Shown piece after piece: positions 13,434 through 27,100 of a stretch of DNA of 64,000 nt. Numbering within the stretch: the stretch's first letter is position 1; each line of letters opens with the position of its first letter. The position numbers were made by a program, and so were the translations under genes. Source of the DNA: Psettodes erumei (lineage: Eukaryota > Chordata > Actinopteri > Pleuronectiformes > Psettodidae); NCBI GenBank assembly GCA_016785225.1, contig JAFBJZ010000107.1, forward strand, positions 2,046,001-2,110,000. Direction: 5' to 3'. The notes beneath the pieces were generated by a model. It searched no databases, was not told the DNA's origin, and was given only the letters and a program-made list of their open reading frames with translations.

Positions 13434-15039
13434 ATAATGTTATAACCAACCACTTAGTCTGGTGCTAACCACTTCAGCATATCAGGCGGATAAAAGTCAA
13501 ACTCTCTGAGATTAGATTGGTTCTTGCCCCGGCTTTGTTTTAGCGAACCGGGCAGAGAGTATAGCACAGTTCCCTGTGGTATGACTGTAAACCGCCAATA
13601 ACATCACAGCGACAGCCTCGTCTCCATGAAGCCAGGTGGAAGTGCAGCCTGGCTACATACCTCATCAGGGACGGCAACAATACAGAGCGACAGACGTATA
13701 TGTGTCAGTAGACGCATAAAATAAAGTCCCAAAAGCAAGAGAGTAGAGCTTTGATGCTCTTCCTCTCGGCTGTGTTCCACCCTGACAGATGCCAGTCATG
13801 TGCGGAGCAGTGCACAAGTTCAGCGGCGACCACGCCGACCGCCGTGGCTACAAGAGGGGCCTGACGAGAGCAGCCTGGTATGACTGCAGAGGGTTAAAGC
13901 ATACATTACACTCCGGGGGGGTTCAGAACCCCGCAGCCCACTCGGCAAGACAGTCGGTTGATTTATGAGCCGGAGCTGAGCCCGGCACCGTCTGCAGGGT
14001 CGAGGCACGCCACCGTGATTGAAAGTCATATCCGAGCCAATGTGCCGGCCACTCACTCAACACGCTGCACACGCCCAGAGATGACTGTGTTCCGTTTGGA
14101 TATCGGAAGGCTCTCAAATAAAGCTGACAGAGTAGCATTTACAAAGTAATTCGAGCACACAGGATACAGAGTCTACTGTTCCTGTGAAGTGGCTTTTGGA
14201 TTTTGTCCCCTCGTAAGTCCCTCTTTCCCTTCCTTCTGTTTCCTTCTCCTGTTTGCTACCAGTTTATCTTTGCCTCCCCTCATCTTTCCACGGCTCCTAC
14301 CACTGTGTTCACGAGTGGATGTCACATACTCACCGTATGATCAACAACGTCACGACACTCACCCTCATCTCCCCAGTAAGATTATGGAGCAGATCTTAAC
14401 TGGAGTCACGCAGCAGCCTCCCATCCAGCTATCTAGCTGCGTACAGTGATAATGTCTCAGAAGAAGTGAAATGGGGCATGGCATGCTCTCAGCCGTGTGG
14501 TTTTGCAGACAGAAAAAGGAGATAACAATAGTTGGGTGATGCAGGTTTCAGCAAACCACTTTTACTGCAAACAGGCCGATACGAAAACAAACATTTTGCA
14601 ACACCAGTGACCAAAATGAACCTCCTGTTGTGTAGTCGGTGGTTAGAACCTCATGTGTCCAACAGATATTGTAACTACAGTTTATTTACCATTTCTTGCT
14701 ATTTTGTTGCAGTATTGTTTGATTCAATTCCAAAGCTTTGTTTTATTTTTTTTTCTCATTAAAGCAAAAATTCCTGACCAATTTTCTGAAGAAGGGCCAC
14801 AGCAGAGATGACTGTTCAGATGGTAAAAGTGCACTGTAAGTTAAAGACTGTTTACCCAACAACGGACACATTTGTTGACATATGTAAAGATGTGGCGGAA
14901 AAAATTGTGGAAATAAAACAAAGTTAAAATAGAGATAATTTCACCCACAATTTGAGACCCAAAGAATCGGATACAAAACAAACAAGAAAGCGCTCCAAGA
15001 GCGCAGACCTCCAGCAAGGCTGAACATTTCCCCAAAACC

Positions 15040-15168
15040 AGAAGATTATTTGGTTCTGGATCAATCTGTGATCCAGCCAGCTGGGACTTGAATCGAGAAC
15101 CTGCCGCTCAGGAGCTTTAACCCATGTGGTATGCGCCCTTACCATTCGCCTACCAGGTCGCCCCGCTT
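15040..15168 (-). mobile_element. tRNA-derived SINE head
   Basis: Read on the minus strand from about 15168, the sequence has an A-box-like GGTAGGCGAATGGTAAGG and, about 50 nt on, a B-box-like GGTTCTCGATTCAAGTCC, spaced as in a tRNA promoter. It then runs into a non-tRNA body. The T-loop box carries extra bases, so it is not a functional tRNA. A SINE is the simplest reading; its family is not identified. Confidence 0.55.
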
Positions 15169-15216
15169 GTTTCAACTCTTTATGCATTTATAGATATACG
15201 GCTCTTAAGGTGTGCT

Positions 15217-15357
15217 GATCCAGATCACTCTGTAAAAGCTCTCAATTGGGCCGAGACCCATTTTCATGCAAATCCCTTACTTTTTGCATAATCTTGCTAA
15301 CGAACAGACAAACAGGGCCAATTACATTAATCTCCTTGGCGGAGGCAATAAATAGGT
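15217..15357 (+). mobile_element. LINE/SINE 3'-tail-like fragment
   Basis: The stretch containing AATCTTGCTAACGAACAGAC, CAATTACATTAATCTCC and CTTGGCGGAGGCAATAAA resembles the tail shared by many teleost tRNA-SINEs and their partner LINEs. It lies beside the minus-strand SINE head and probably forms a nested or composite insertion with it. The call relies on recall of the motif, not on alignment. Confidence 0.4.
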
Positions 15358-17148
15358 TCAACACAATAAAAAGCCAGAGAATAAAAGTGGGTCTTAAGGT
15401 GCATCTTAAAAGCATCAACAGGCTCAGCCCGTCTAATGGCCTCCAGCAGGCTATTACAGAACTTTTTGTTTTTTTTCCTTTTTTTTTTCACAAGCGGGGC
15501 ACAGCCAACATGCCGCGGTGGGAGGATCTGAGGGAGTCTGACGGTGCTTGTAAGGGGTGAGAAGTTCTTGGACACACAGTGTGTAGGGGTGAGACCACGC
15601 AGAGATTAGAAGGATTTTGAAGTTTATCCTGAAATGGAGTGAATTGTGAAGATTCAAGGATGGGGGGGGCTACAGTAGTTCAGCCAGGATGATATTACTG
15701 AAGGAATGACTCCTTCTGGATCAGAGGTTGAGCTGGAAGAAGCGAGGCCTGCCAGTGAAATTTACCTGCCTGTTGAAACTTAGATCGGCATCAGAGATTC
15801 TCACCGTGTGGTCTGAGCCAGGGGAAAACGTGATCACGGTCATGAATCAGTGCAGTATTATATTAACCAGACTATTGTTTTGTCATTGTTCCCTCAGTTC
15901 AGACCCCCAGAATATGGTAATCAAACACACCTTTGACAACCAGCTGGCTCACTATTAGTGTAACTGCTGTTGCTTGTACGGCAATATTACAATTTCCACC
16001 TGCTTTTCCCCATCTTCCCACAGAGATTGTTAGCTTGGTCTTCCTCTATCTTATACTGTTGCTACTGCTCCTCTTTTTTCTCACTGTTTGTTTGGTGGAA
16101 CCTGCAGCGCGTCCTTACTTCTGTTTCTGCACTCTTGCCTTTCACAGCCTTGTCCTAACATCAAACGTTACACGCATAAAAGCCTCTCCGCTGGAAAGAG
16201 TTTCTCCCCTGAAATGTGTTTCTCATTTCATGCTATTATCATATCACTGGACATGTCCACATGCAACTTTTGTTTTGAAGACTGTGGATTCGGAGAGTAA
16301 ATGAGCCACAGAGTCAGTAATTTGAGCTCTAATCCCGCCATAAGCCCGGACGGAGACTCGACTGTTTAGTGGAAACATTTCCGAAGCCACACATCATTCG
16401 GGGGAAGGAAAGTGAAGAAGATGTTGATAAAAATGACTGAACGATCCTGGAGTTCCTGTTTATGTTGGCTTTGTTGGTTGCTATGTGACTACGGTGCATG
16501 TGTGTATGTGTGAAAGAGAGAGAGAGAGCCGGAGAGATGGATGGAGAGAGTGAGATCCTGGTTTTACGAGGGATGTAAAATTTGGTGTTAAAAATCACAG
16601 GGCATCTGTCTCTGAGCACAGTTTTTTTTACTTGTGTAGTACTGTCAAAGTGTTGGCGAAGGACAAACTGATGCACAACATCCTGAATCTGCTATGGCTG
16701 GTAATAACGCGCCACCGTTTTTCGCTACATTAATTAATTGGGAACCAAAGTTGGGGCATCTTCCCCTGTACGGCGGCATGAAAGACAATACTGTGAAGTA
16801 TAGCATTCTGTCAGCATTAACAAAAAATCTAACTGTAGCTTGACTTCAATCAAAATGCAGTAAAGTTAAGCAATGTAGAAAAGAGAGAACATTTATTTGT
16901 ATTTCTAAATAAAACCACCGACCATTTCTTCCATGTTAAAATAGCAAAATGTGAATTCCATTTCATCACCTAAAAGGAAAATAAATGATTTATTAGTGGA
17001 TTAAGGGAGGCAACTCCATTTTATTTTTAATGATGTATTCATATTTAAAATATCGTAAGATGACAAGGAAAGCAAGAAGCAAGGAAAATTTTCAGGACTA
17101 ATTTAGTTGCATTTAATCGCAGTTAATTCAGGCCAGTTGTGGTTTGCC

Positions 17149-17682
17149 TGTGACGGCCCAGGATGGCCGTGGCTCTCCGGTTTGCCTCTCCCTCTCTCCT
17201 CCCTTGCTCCCAGGTGGTGACAGGAGGCGTGGCTGGCCACGACAGGCAGACGAGGCACACCTGGAGCTCATCATCTGGCAATCAGCACACCACCTTAAAA
17301 GCCCTGCTCTCCATTCACTCGGGTCCAGATGATTGCCCTGCAACATCCCGCGTTCCTCGTTCTCCTAAACCTCAACTACGTTCCTGACCATGCTTTGACC
17401 ACGGCTACATCCCTGACCACGATCTTGACCACGGCTACGTTCCTGACCATGATCTTGACCTCGGCTAAGTCCTTGACCCCGGCTACGTTCTTGACCTTGG
17501 CTACGTCCTTGACCATGACTACGTCTAAGCCAACTTCCCGGAAGAGTTGGCACCAGCTACACCACGTGTGCGACTCTTCAGGGATTTTCCTTGCGCTGTT
17601 TTCCTTGCTGGCAACCAATAAAGAATCGAACTGTGTACCTCTGGTCTCCTGCACTTCTTGGTCCAAAAGCACCGCCGTGTCA
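17149..17682 (+). mobile_element. Solo LTR (Ty3/Gypsy-like) with TTGCC target-site duplication
   Basis: The element starts TGTGACGGC and ends GCCGTGTCA, the TG...CA ends with short imperfect inverted repeats expected of an LTR. It is flanked by identical TTGCC at 17144-17148 and 17683-17687, a 5-bp target duplication. Inside are a TATA-like TTAAAA at 17295-17300 and AATAAA at 17617-17622, the usual U3-R-U5 layout on the plus strand. No internal gag/pol region or second LTR is adjacent, so it is a solo LTR left by recombination. A Gypsy-type origin is suggested by the 5-bp duplication; the family is not identified. Confidence 0.82.
17380..17523 (+). repeat. Minisatellite inside the solo LTR
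   Basis: About seven imperfect head-to-tail copies of an 18-bp unit of the form GTYCTTGACCNNGGCTAC, some extended to about 30 bp by an extra TGACCATGATC block. The array lies between the TATA-like and polyadenylation motifs of the LTR. It explains the spurious Thr/Leu-rich and Gly/Gln/Arg-rich open frames on both strands here. Confidence 0.75.
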
Positions 17683-20600
17683 TTGCCGTGTTTCAAAGGA
17701 AGCCAGATTCTAAGATCAAATATCACATTTGGAGAGCTGTGTTTTTGGATTGCAGTACGTACACTATATCCTCAGAGAACTTCCTGTGCAAGGCTCCACT
17801 CATTTCACAGATGAATGGAGCCAGAATGACGGCAGTTGCAGGACTATAAAGATGAAGAAGTAATCTTTATGACGAAAGTAATGTGGTGGTTTTGAATTAC
17901 TGCACGCCAAATACCCCAGTTCCATCATCGCGTAGGTGTGGACAAGCCCCAGGCTCAGACGAGCTTATGATAGCTTTTTAATGGGTTTAGTGGGAACAGG
18001 GTGTCAATGAAGGTAGTGGTGGATTAGTGACTAGAAAAATGTCTCCTCTGCTGCGAAGGTTTGGAGCGAGCCACTAATGTATCCTTCAGCGAGGCTAACC
18101 TGAATCCTCTCCAATTTAAATGGATGTTCTGTCAAACACACCGCAGCTTGGGTGCTGGAAAATGGACACCTGCTAATGAAATTACTGTGAAACCTGACTG
18201 GAGTTGCCAGGATGAAATTTGTGTGCGCTATGCGTGTGAGTGTGTTTCGCTATTAAACCCATTACGGTGCAATTATAGCCCTTTTTGCTGTGCGTGTGTG
18301 TTGCTGCCTGCTTCTCCACAAAGTTTCCCAGCGTTTCCCAGCAGGACTAGAGGCCGGTCTTGTGGGCTCACCCCACAGCGGCTGTGATTTATCAACCAGC
18401 CAGCCCCGATCTGCTCCTTGTGGGACTTCCCAGCCTTCGAGAAACCTCCTTGAGCTTGTCTAAACCCAGGAGGCCATTCAGCTCTCAGGCAACGGGGCTG
18501 TGTTGCGGTTAACCATCACTCTCTAAAACAAATCTCTTAATGATCTATGCTGCGGCGGCTACAGAGGCGGTGGATTTGGATCAGGGCCATATCCTCAACC
18601 CTCCGTTTCCCAGAGGTCCCAGAGCCACCCTGTTCAGCGTCTGACCCCTGGCCCAGGCCTTGACCTCGCCGCCAAGGCCGAGTCAAGAGCTGCTGCCCTC
18701 GCTGTCAACCATCAACTGTGCAGACAATGCAAGGCAGCAACAGACATCCGAGTCTGAACACCTTCAACCTCCAATCCAGATTCAAATTCCCATCCATAAC
18801 CTAATTTTAGCCCTCGAGAAAACCCAGCCGGAACTTCAGCTTGTCGAAATGAGGGTCCTGTGATCTGGACGAACTCGGCCAAATCATTGCAGGCTTACCC
18901 ACTATTCAAAACATGCTCTAACGATTACAAGCAGGGTTTAATTTTCTCAAAGTGCTCCATCGATTGTAGGAACGGTTTCCCCGAACGTATCACAGACTGT
19001 ACCGCTCTGGCACACTGTACTGCACACCCACACATGGACACAATGAAGAAGCATAATGAAACCATCTATCTTCTTGACACTAAAGGCCTGCACACAGAAG
19101 GAGCTCACTGTCTTATAAATCTTTCTCATAACCTCGGCCAGTTTGGGCTGTGCTGTTATTAGGATTCAGATAAACTGCACCGTGCTCTTCCCTCCCTCCC
19201 TTTCTCCTTGTTTTCCCGTGTTGAGCACGGAGGTCCGACTGAGAAACTTGGCAGGAGATGTGAGAGAGATGAGACAAAGACATGCAGTGGACGGGCAGGA
19301 GATGAAGTGTTTTGATGTTGTCTTGAGAACCTCCCATGGAGTCTCCCTCGGGAGCTGGCTCCATTTAACTGACAGGAGTGGAGACCTCAAGTTCACTTGG
19401 TTAAGGATCGGCGAGGGCACGGAGAAGGCAGTGATGCTCACACAGATAAGCTTTGTGTCAACCAAACCCAAGAAGAGCATAGTTTCCTGTGTTGTGCATG
19501 TGGGAGAGAAAGAGAGAGAGACAGAGAGGGGGAAACGGAAAGAGAGACAGAGACCAAACTCATAAATAGCATTTATATGTTTATGTGTGTGCATGTGGTT
19601 TGCATCTGTGTGTGCGTGCGCGATCATTTTGACCAAAAATGACTGAGCTGATATGTGTCCATGTGTGCGTATTTGTACGTGCGTGCAAAGCTATTTGTGT
19701 GTGGGAGTTTCCATGAGATTGTGCAGACTGAACTCAAGACAGCGCGAATAGAAAATCCATAAATAGTATTTACAAGTTTGTTGGGTTTGTGTGTGTGTGC
19801 GCGCGCATACATTCATAAGCCTGCTGGTGTGCGAGGGAGTGTGAGATAGCAACGAGCACTCGGTGTTCGGCCAAGGACAACAAGAAGTTCCTTTTGGACA
19901 GAGGAGCCAGTCATGAATCAGGTGTGATACCTGCACCCAGCATCAGCAGAATGCCAGAACAAACACACCCAGAAGTGGAGCTCGACTTCTCCCTGCGTGG
20001 AAGTAATTTCTGAGGTGTTGAAGTTGTCACTTTTCCTTTGCTGCTAAAAACACACTCATTTGAACTCTCGCACAGAAACACTTTTATTTCGTGCAGGCAT
20101 TGCCCTCCAAGAGGCTCTGCAGGCTTACCAGCTCACATTTGCAGAGCGCTGAAATGTGTATGTACATGTTTGGCCAACATTGATGGACACACTAACTCCT
20201 CCCGGTTCGGATGAATTTTAGTTCTTCACACAGTGTTTTGATTTTCTCGTTGCTCAGGTTGCAGAAAACTCCTGGATCTGGCCTCTGTCGGCCGACTGTC
20301 ATTAAAGACTCGTGAGGAGAGCATGCAAGCATTGCTCTAAAGGTAATAAAGTAGTTAAATGTCCACAAATAAGTTGAAATGATTCATTTCCTACATGCTT
20401 TCCAGTCACACTGGAGAACGTACAGCTGTTGATGGAGTCATTACAGCGAACTTACCGTGGCACTGAAGACTAGTAATCTTTAATCACAACGCAAACAAAG
20501 ATGGCTACCGGAAATGACAGGTGCTTATGACACCTTCAGGTCATGTTGTTATGACTATTTATAGAAGCTGCCAAGTGGAAAAAAAATGTTTACCCCCTGA

Positions 20601-23600
20601 CTTGGAAATATTGGTAATTACAGACTGCAACAATATTTGCCACATGGTGAAAAGATCTACAGTATGTCAAAATAAAAATAAAATCATGTATTACCACGAG
20701 TATCAGCTCATTGAAAAGGAGCTGTACACTAACTGAGACTGTCTAAATCTAGTCTGGTTTCACTCATTAACGAATGGCTGTGGGGTAGTGGAATATTGTG
20801 TGAACACAGTCAGAACAGGTTTTCCTTTTCTTCCCGTTCTGTTTACACCGCATGCATGACTCATCCCGTTGCCATCTTGGTTTGGGTCAAGGAACAGAGT
20901 TGCAGCTTGTCCAACAGACTAGTAACTGAGGGCACTTTTGACTAATTATGTGTTAACTGTTGTTGTCCTGACAGATATTTACGTTTGACAAATTCTGTGA
21001 CTCCCGGGCAAGCATCCCCGGCTAATCAATTTCAACTACATATCAGCTACAGTATATGCAAATTTTGTGTCAAATTCATTTCGTGAATTATATATTTTTA
21101 GTTACTTTTTACTATTACTATTGTTACTTTAGATGTAATTATTAGAGTATCTTCATTCCCAGCATACAGTGACCGGCATCAGTCCATACATGGACGTGCC
21201 TTGTAATGATGTTACAGTAATGTAATCCGTCCATGTTTTATTGCACCTGCTGGAGCTGTGATTTCACATCGTCAGGACTGACTTGCGTTTCCATGCATGT
21301 GTCCGTGTGTCTACAAGCAAACGTACTGATTAATGGGTCACATAAGACCAATCTGACAGTTCAGTGGTCAAAGCTGATTGTGAACCGCTGCGTTTACAGA
21401 GTCGGGCAGGGCCGACCAGGTGTGACCCTAAGCGGTGCCCTGATCCAAGCGGTGCCCTGGACAGGCCGCCCCCGCCGTCCTCACCAGGGGTGGCCTAGCG
21501 GACACAGCCATTTTACAGGAGAGGAGGTAAGCGTTGGGTTTCAGTGTCAGGCAGGGGTAACTCATGCAGCTACACTCCAAAACCCCTGCCCTCCTCACCC
21601 TGCATCCCCCAGCACCAGTATACATTATATCCCAACATACCCCTCACTCCCTTTCCCTCCCCCACTGAGCTCGAGCTGCCATCTCATGGCCCAGTGCGCT
21701 CCCAGACTGTTCGTACTCTGTTTCACTGCTGTAAATGTCACCTGAGTTACACTCTCTCTCCTTTCCACAGACGGCCCTTTATTCGCCACCCTTTTAAAAA
21801 AGACCCCCGCTCACATTTCATGTTTTCTCATTTTTACTACATGCCAGAGAACCCTTTTCCTCCCAATTCACTCAGCCATACGATAACACTCATTTTTTTC
21901 TGGGAATGCCAGAATGCCTCTCCCGGCATCGTATTTTCCCTCTCTACTTTGCTGTTCAAGATGTTGTACGCCTCTGGTGTCGTCTGTATTTCAGCAAATG
22001 CACTGGAACGGCTCGAGTGAGTGCTCACATGTGCGCCTGAGGTTTTTCACAAATCTAAATTTAAGCTAACCGCTAGTTTATAGCTCTTTGAAGGCATTTG
22101 TAGGAAAGACAGCATTAAATGAGTATTCCCACTCATAAGACAGTTTTTGGCAGCAGGCCGCTCATAATAGCGTGCAGTTGTGACAGTGAATGGTGAATGA
22201 ACATATCAGTCCTCGAGCCATGCGACAGTGTGGAATTTTATGGCTGTGGAACATGCCAGTGTGTCAGATCAGATCCAAGTCAGCGTTGTTCTGTGAATGG
22301 CGCATGCTGGAAACTTCACTTCCTCTTGTATCTTGTAACACAAAATGCAAGTCTCTGGTGTATTTAAACATATCTAGCATTTTAACATCACAGTATGCCT
22401 TTGAGTCCAGCAGGAATTTGGGCACAAGGCCCTGAGATCATTAAACACTTAACGATCTTGGATCTTGACTGAACGCGATGCATTCACGCTGGTTCCATGA
22501 TGCAAGGTCCATATTCTGTGCAGCCCATGAAAGGCCTGGTCTGACAGTGATGACAGCATGATTAATGCCCACCTCCGTTCTCACTCGCACACTAACTTCA
22601 CACCGCGGGTCTAAGTGGCTCGAAGAAAAGCTGGAGAAAAAGCTGCCAACAGGGCTAACAGAAAGTAGCCAGTGTGCGTCTGAAGATAAGACGCTGTTTG
22701 ATAAGATATAGATTGACTTTAGCAAGAATACTGAGCTCAGTATTCCACAGAAGTGAATGTCGCCAAAGTAAGAGATATACCATGTCTGTTTTTTAGTGAT
22801 TTCCCACTTTCCATTGCTTTCCATTTTTGGAACAGTATCATCAATAACTGTCATATTGGCCTTGATGGTGTGTTCAAGGACCTCAGAAATTTAAAACGTG
22901 GCTGCTGAAAAACTATTAGAAATGTATTTGCAAAATCAGTAAATGCAGGTACAAGGAAAATATGTGAATTTCGTAGCTTTGTAGCTGCCATCAGTGCCAT
23001 TATTAATTGCAACTCGTGTTGGTGTTCGAACACCGATTTTTTTTATGATATGATTTTGCAGAACTGACAACACAATCTCACATTTACATGGGTAAAACAT
23101 TTCCCTATGGAACTTCATCCTGACTGCAAGTATCTCGCCCTGACATCAGGTGGGAGTGAACAAAAAATAAAACATCAGGCAACAATAAACCAGGCCCAGA
23201 CATGTAAGGAACGCCACCGAAGATAATTTTTCACTGCAGCATTAAAGAGCTTTGTGGTTGATTCATCGCTCAACAGTCCGAGCGAGCTGCCGAAGCGACG
23301 CTGTGATGTGAAGCAACTCTTCACCTCTGAAACCACGTTTGTTCACCTCACCACCCTCATTAATCTTCCCTAGGCTGCTATAAAGGAGCCTGTGTGGAGA
23401 ACGAAGAGGTTGTCTGAATCCAGCGCATGCCAGGGGCCAAATGGTCAGCCGGGGTAAGAGGAGCCTCAGGTTGGCACGCCGGATCCATGCCAGTCCCAAC
23501 CCATGCCAGTACAAGCTATCGGGCCACACAGACAAGCCCCTTGACGAACTCCTCCTTACTTCTGCCAGAGTATCACCGCTCTGCCAAGTCTCATGGCAAA

Positions 23601-24065
23601 CGGAGGATAGTTTAATGGAAACCACAGATTAAACCTGTACCTCTGTGTTTTTCTTTCTCCATTTATAAATTTTATGTGACCATGATGTATGAAGTCCCGT
23701 AAAGTTTCAACCAAGTGTCAGCAGCACACCTTTTAGAACCATCCAGTTCTCACGTGTAAAAAGTTTCTTCCATATTTTTTATCACGGGAAGTACATATTT
23801 TCCTTGTGTTTTACAACCATGTCATTAATTATGTTTCAATGATAAAAATTTCCCCCTTGATATTTTTTGATATCTTTTGGTAATTTATGCAACCCTCCGT
23901 AGTACGCTCTCTTTGTCATGTAATTGATCATATTAGTATCCAAAATGACTTAAAATGATGCATCTCTTGATCAGGCACGGGTTACTGAAAAAGTGAAAGG
24001 TTTATTGCTCATTTGTACAAGCGCAAATACAGTCCAGTAATGTAAGTATGATCCTGTAATTTTGA

Positions 24066-24071
24066 TTTATT
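24066..24071 (-). promoter_or_regulatory. lpxn polyadenylation signal
   Basis: Minus-strand AATAAA about 92 nt past the lpxn stop. A second copy lies at 24001-24006. Confidence 0.5.
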
Positions 24072-24162
24072 ATTCATAATTATGAAATGATCACTTCATC
24101 ATCCGCAGTGACATATGAGATTTGTTTCTGCTGCATTATCTGTGCGCTATGCGCTGCATGTC

Positions 24163-27100
24163 TCACACAAAGAGTTTATCAAAGCATGCTGAGCAATATG
24201 GCTTCCCCTTCTGCTCCTTGAAGATGCCCTGGCTGAGCTGCCGCAGGCAGAAGGCACACACGAAGTGCTCGGGGTGAAACTTGCGATCGAGAGCAGAGAT
24301 GCAGCGGCTCGTGATGGGCTCGCCACAGCTGGCGCACAGAGTGCCCTGCCTGGCGTGGAAGTGCAGCGAGCAGAGGGGTCGACCATTCAGCTCCATGAAA
24401 CAGCCGTTGGTGAAGGGCTTCAGACAGTCCTGGATGTCAAGACAGGAGAGGAGGAGAGGAAAGGCGATGTGTGAAAAGTTGGCAGACAGACACAGAAAAG
24501 AAATAGTGAGTGATGGTAACATGGAGCAGCAAAGCTACTAATGTGAAATTTGGATGTTTGCTTTTAACAGGCCGTACCAGTGATTTCAGGATTTAGCCCT
24601 TTTAATAACTGAGCATATTTAGTCACAGTTAGATGACCAAATCATGGAAAATCTACATTGTTTGCAAGGGATTGTTTCCAAAAGGCAACCCCCTCATGGT
24701 GTGTTCATGGATGTGCTATCATAATTACTTCAAGAAGTGAACTGCAGAAAAAGCTTTCAAAAGCTTCACCAACATTTAAGATAAGGCAAAAAGGAACAAG
24801 GATGTCATGTTAATAGTGGAAAAGTGGAAAATGAAGTTCATGTACTTTCAAATCTGGTATTTGATAATCCGTTAAAAAAAATTAAACCAAAGGTTACTGG
24901 GACTGTATCCATGACCCTGTTGTTTGCTCTGCAAACTGGTCACCTGCAATGTAAAGTATAGCTACATAATCTAATGACAGTGTGAAACTGTGGCCTTACT
25001 GATAATGACTACTCAGTATAAAACACCATTTAGCTTCTGTGCTAATGGAGAGGCATATACAGTAACTGCAATAATGATTGGGTTAGGTAGTTACTGTAGA
25101 GTTGGATGTATTCCAGGCTTTGTGTGATGCTGTAAATTGTAATTTTGAGTGGCGGGTATTAAGAAGAGTGTATTTTATATATTTCAGGTTCACAGGCACT
25201 GTATTGAAGCAAGAATAACTCCCATAAAATACTCACGTTGAAGCTGCTACCTCATGTCAGAACATCTCCGATGAGAGCATTTTACTTTTGACAACTGCTT
25301 GAGCAAAGCAGAAGTGGAGCTGCACGCTGAACCATTTTTGACCAGATGCGACATACAGAAGTGGGTTTGAAGAGAATGTAAAAGATACCCACACTGAGGA
25401 ATATGGTTTCCTTGATTTATTTGAATCATTTTAACCGCATCGTATTCATCAGGCATACGGTTTTCATCAGCCTTGCGGTCAAAATGTTGCAAATAAAGCA
25501 ACTGTGTGGGTATCTTTCTCATATATTCTCGGGCTTGTGTGCGAGCCAGTGCAGTGTGTGTGGTCTGAGGTAAGAGGCTCACTGCGCAGACGAAGCACTC
25601 TTGATGCCAGGTGCCATTGGCTGCAGTCAGGTAGTTATGCTTCACTGACTCCCCACAGCCTGAGCACTTTGGAGCAAAGAGATGGTCGAAGTCCTTGCAA
25701 CAATAGGGCTTCCCATCCTTCACCAAGAAACCTAGGACAAGCGAGAGACAACGCAAGTGATAAGACATTAAATTATTCACAAAGGGTTGTTGTAGTTGGA
25801 GTTTCCAGTGAAGGGAAATGAATGCAGAAGCGTGTCACCTTCGGGTCCGAACAGGCCTCCACAGTGTGTGCAGAAGAAGTGCTCGGGGTGCCAGGTCTGG
25901 TCCAGGGCTGTCACGATGTTCTGGTAAACCAGCCAGATATAAATATATTACATCATGCTTGTACTTCCTTTGATCTTTTGTAAGGTTTGTCTCATCTCGC
26001 ATGTTCGGATGTCAGCAAGCACAAAAATGTGGATTGTAAAACACATGAACTGAGTCACAGGAGGAGCTCCATTAGCCTCTGATTAATGACTTTGGTCTGC
26101 AGCATACTGTAAGCTCAGTCTGCAGAACCCCAGTATGGTTTTGTGTTTTATTTATTAAGATGACACATGGGATACATCTAGAAAAATGAACTGCACACTA
26201 CTGTATGTCATCATCCAATCTTCAAAAGATTATAGTGTAAATTAATGGATGCAAAATATGACAGAACAAATTAACATCTAAAGGGATAGCTGGTTTAACT
26301 GGTGAGGCATTTAGGTATAGAAGTTAGGTATTTTTTGTTGCCAAATATTCACCAATTACTTTATGCTTGAATCACAATCACAAATTACAACACACAGTCA
26401 GTTTTTTCACATGGGGATGATTTTAACATCTTCCTTTTATCTTATTTGTGTCCTTGTAGAACCACGATGCGATCGCATATCCGTCCCTTCTCACCTGCAA
26501 AATGGGTCCCTTGCAGTAAGCACAACGAGGAGAAAAGAGGTGATGGTAATCTTTGCTGCAGTATGGTTGTCCCTCTCTTTCGAAGAAGCCTGTGTTGCTC
26601 AGCTCAGTCTTACACACAACACACACAAAGTGCTCAGGGTGCCACACTTGACCCAGTGCAGTGATCATCTGGATAACAGAAAATCCAATGTGAGTAAACA
26701 GTAGAACAAGCTGGTTTACCTTGCCTGGATTGCAAGAATTTGTACAAGTACAAATATACAAGATGTTTTTAAAATGCCTGCCCATTTGTTCATGTGACTT
26801 ACTGTACCTTTCCCACAATGCATTTGTTGCAGGAAGAACAGTGGCCCTTGGCTGTGGTGCGTATGCCAATCTTCTCCAAGTCCGAGCTCAGCCCTCCCAG
26901 CAGGTCATCAATGGCGTCTGTCTTCTTGCTCGTGGTCACGGCCTTCGCATCTGAACCTGCTGTGCCGCTCTCCTTCTTTCCCTGTTGCTCATCTTCTGTT
27001 TTCTTTTTCACAGATCGCTTTTGTGTAAGCGGTGGTGGGGTTGTTGAAGAAGCTGGATCCTAAATGACCCACGTAAGCACAAATATCTACTGTTTTTAGC

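Larger units (their letters stand above)
7261..24162. other. Intergenic region, about 17 kb, with no supported gene
   Basis: Open frames are short, repeat-driven and lack recognisable domains or linked splice signals. Supported contents are the microsatellites, SINE/LINE fragments and solo LTR listed separately. Regulatory elements or a lncRNA for trabd2a could be present but cannot be seen without comparison. Confidence 0.6.

Noticed and set aside
15080..15168. tRNA gene
   Set aside because: A/B-box-like motifs are present, but the T-loop is interrupted and no acceptor stem pairs, so it is a SINE head.
17380..17523. CRISPR-like repeat array
   Set aside because: Repeats are contiguous and degenerate with no spacers, and the genome is vertebrate.
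17329..17814. 161-residue Thr/Leu-rich frame and overlapping Gly/Gln/Arg-rich minus frames
   Set aside because: Produced by the minisatellite inside the solo LTR; no domain, and frames exist on both strands.
21233..21745. 170-residue plus-strand frame
   Set aside because: Low-complexity Pro/Ser-rich sequence, no domain, and overlapping frames on both strands.
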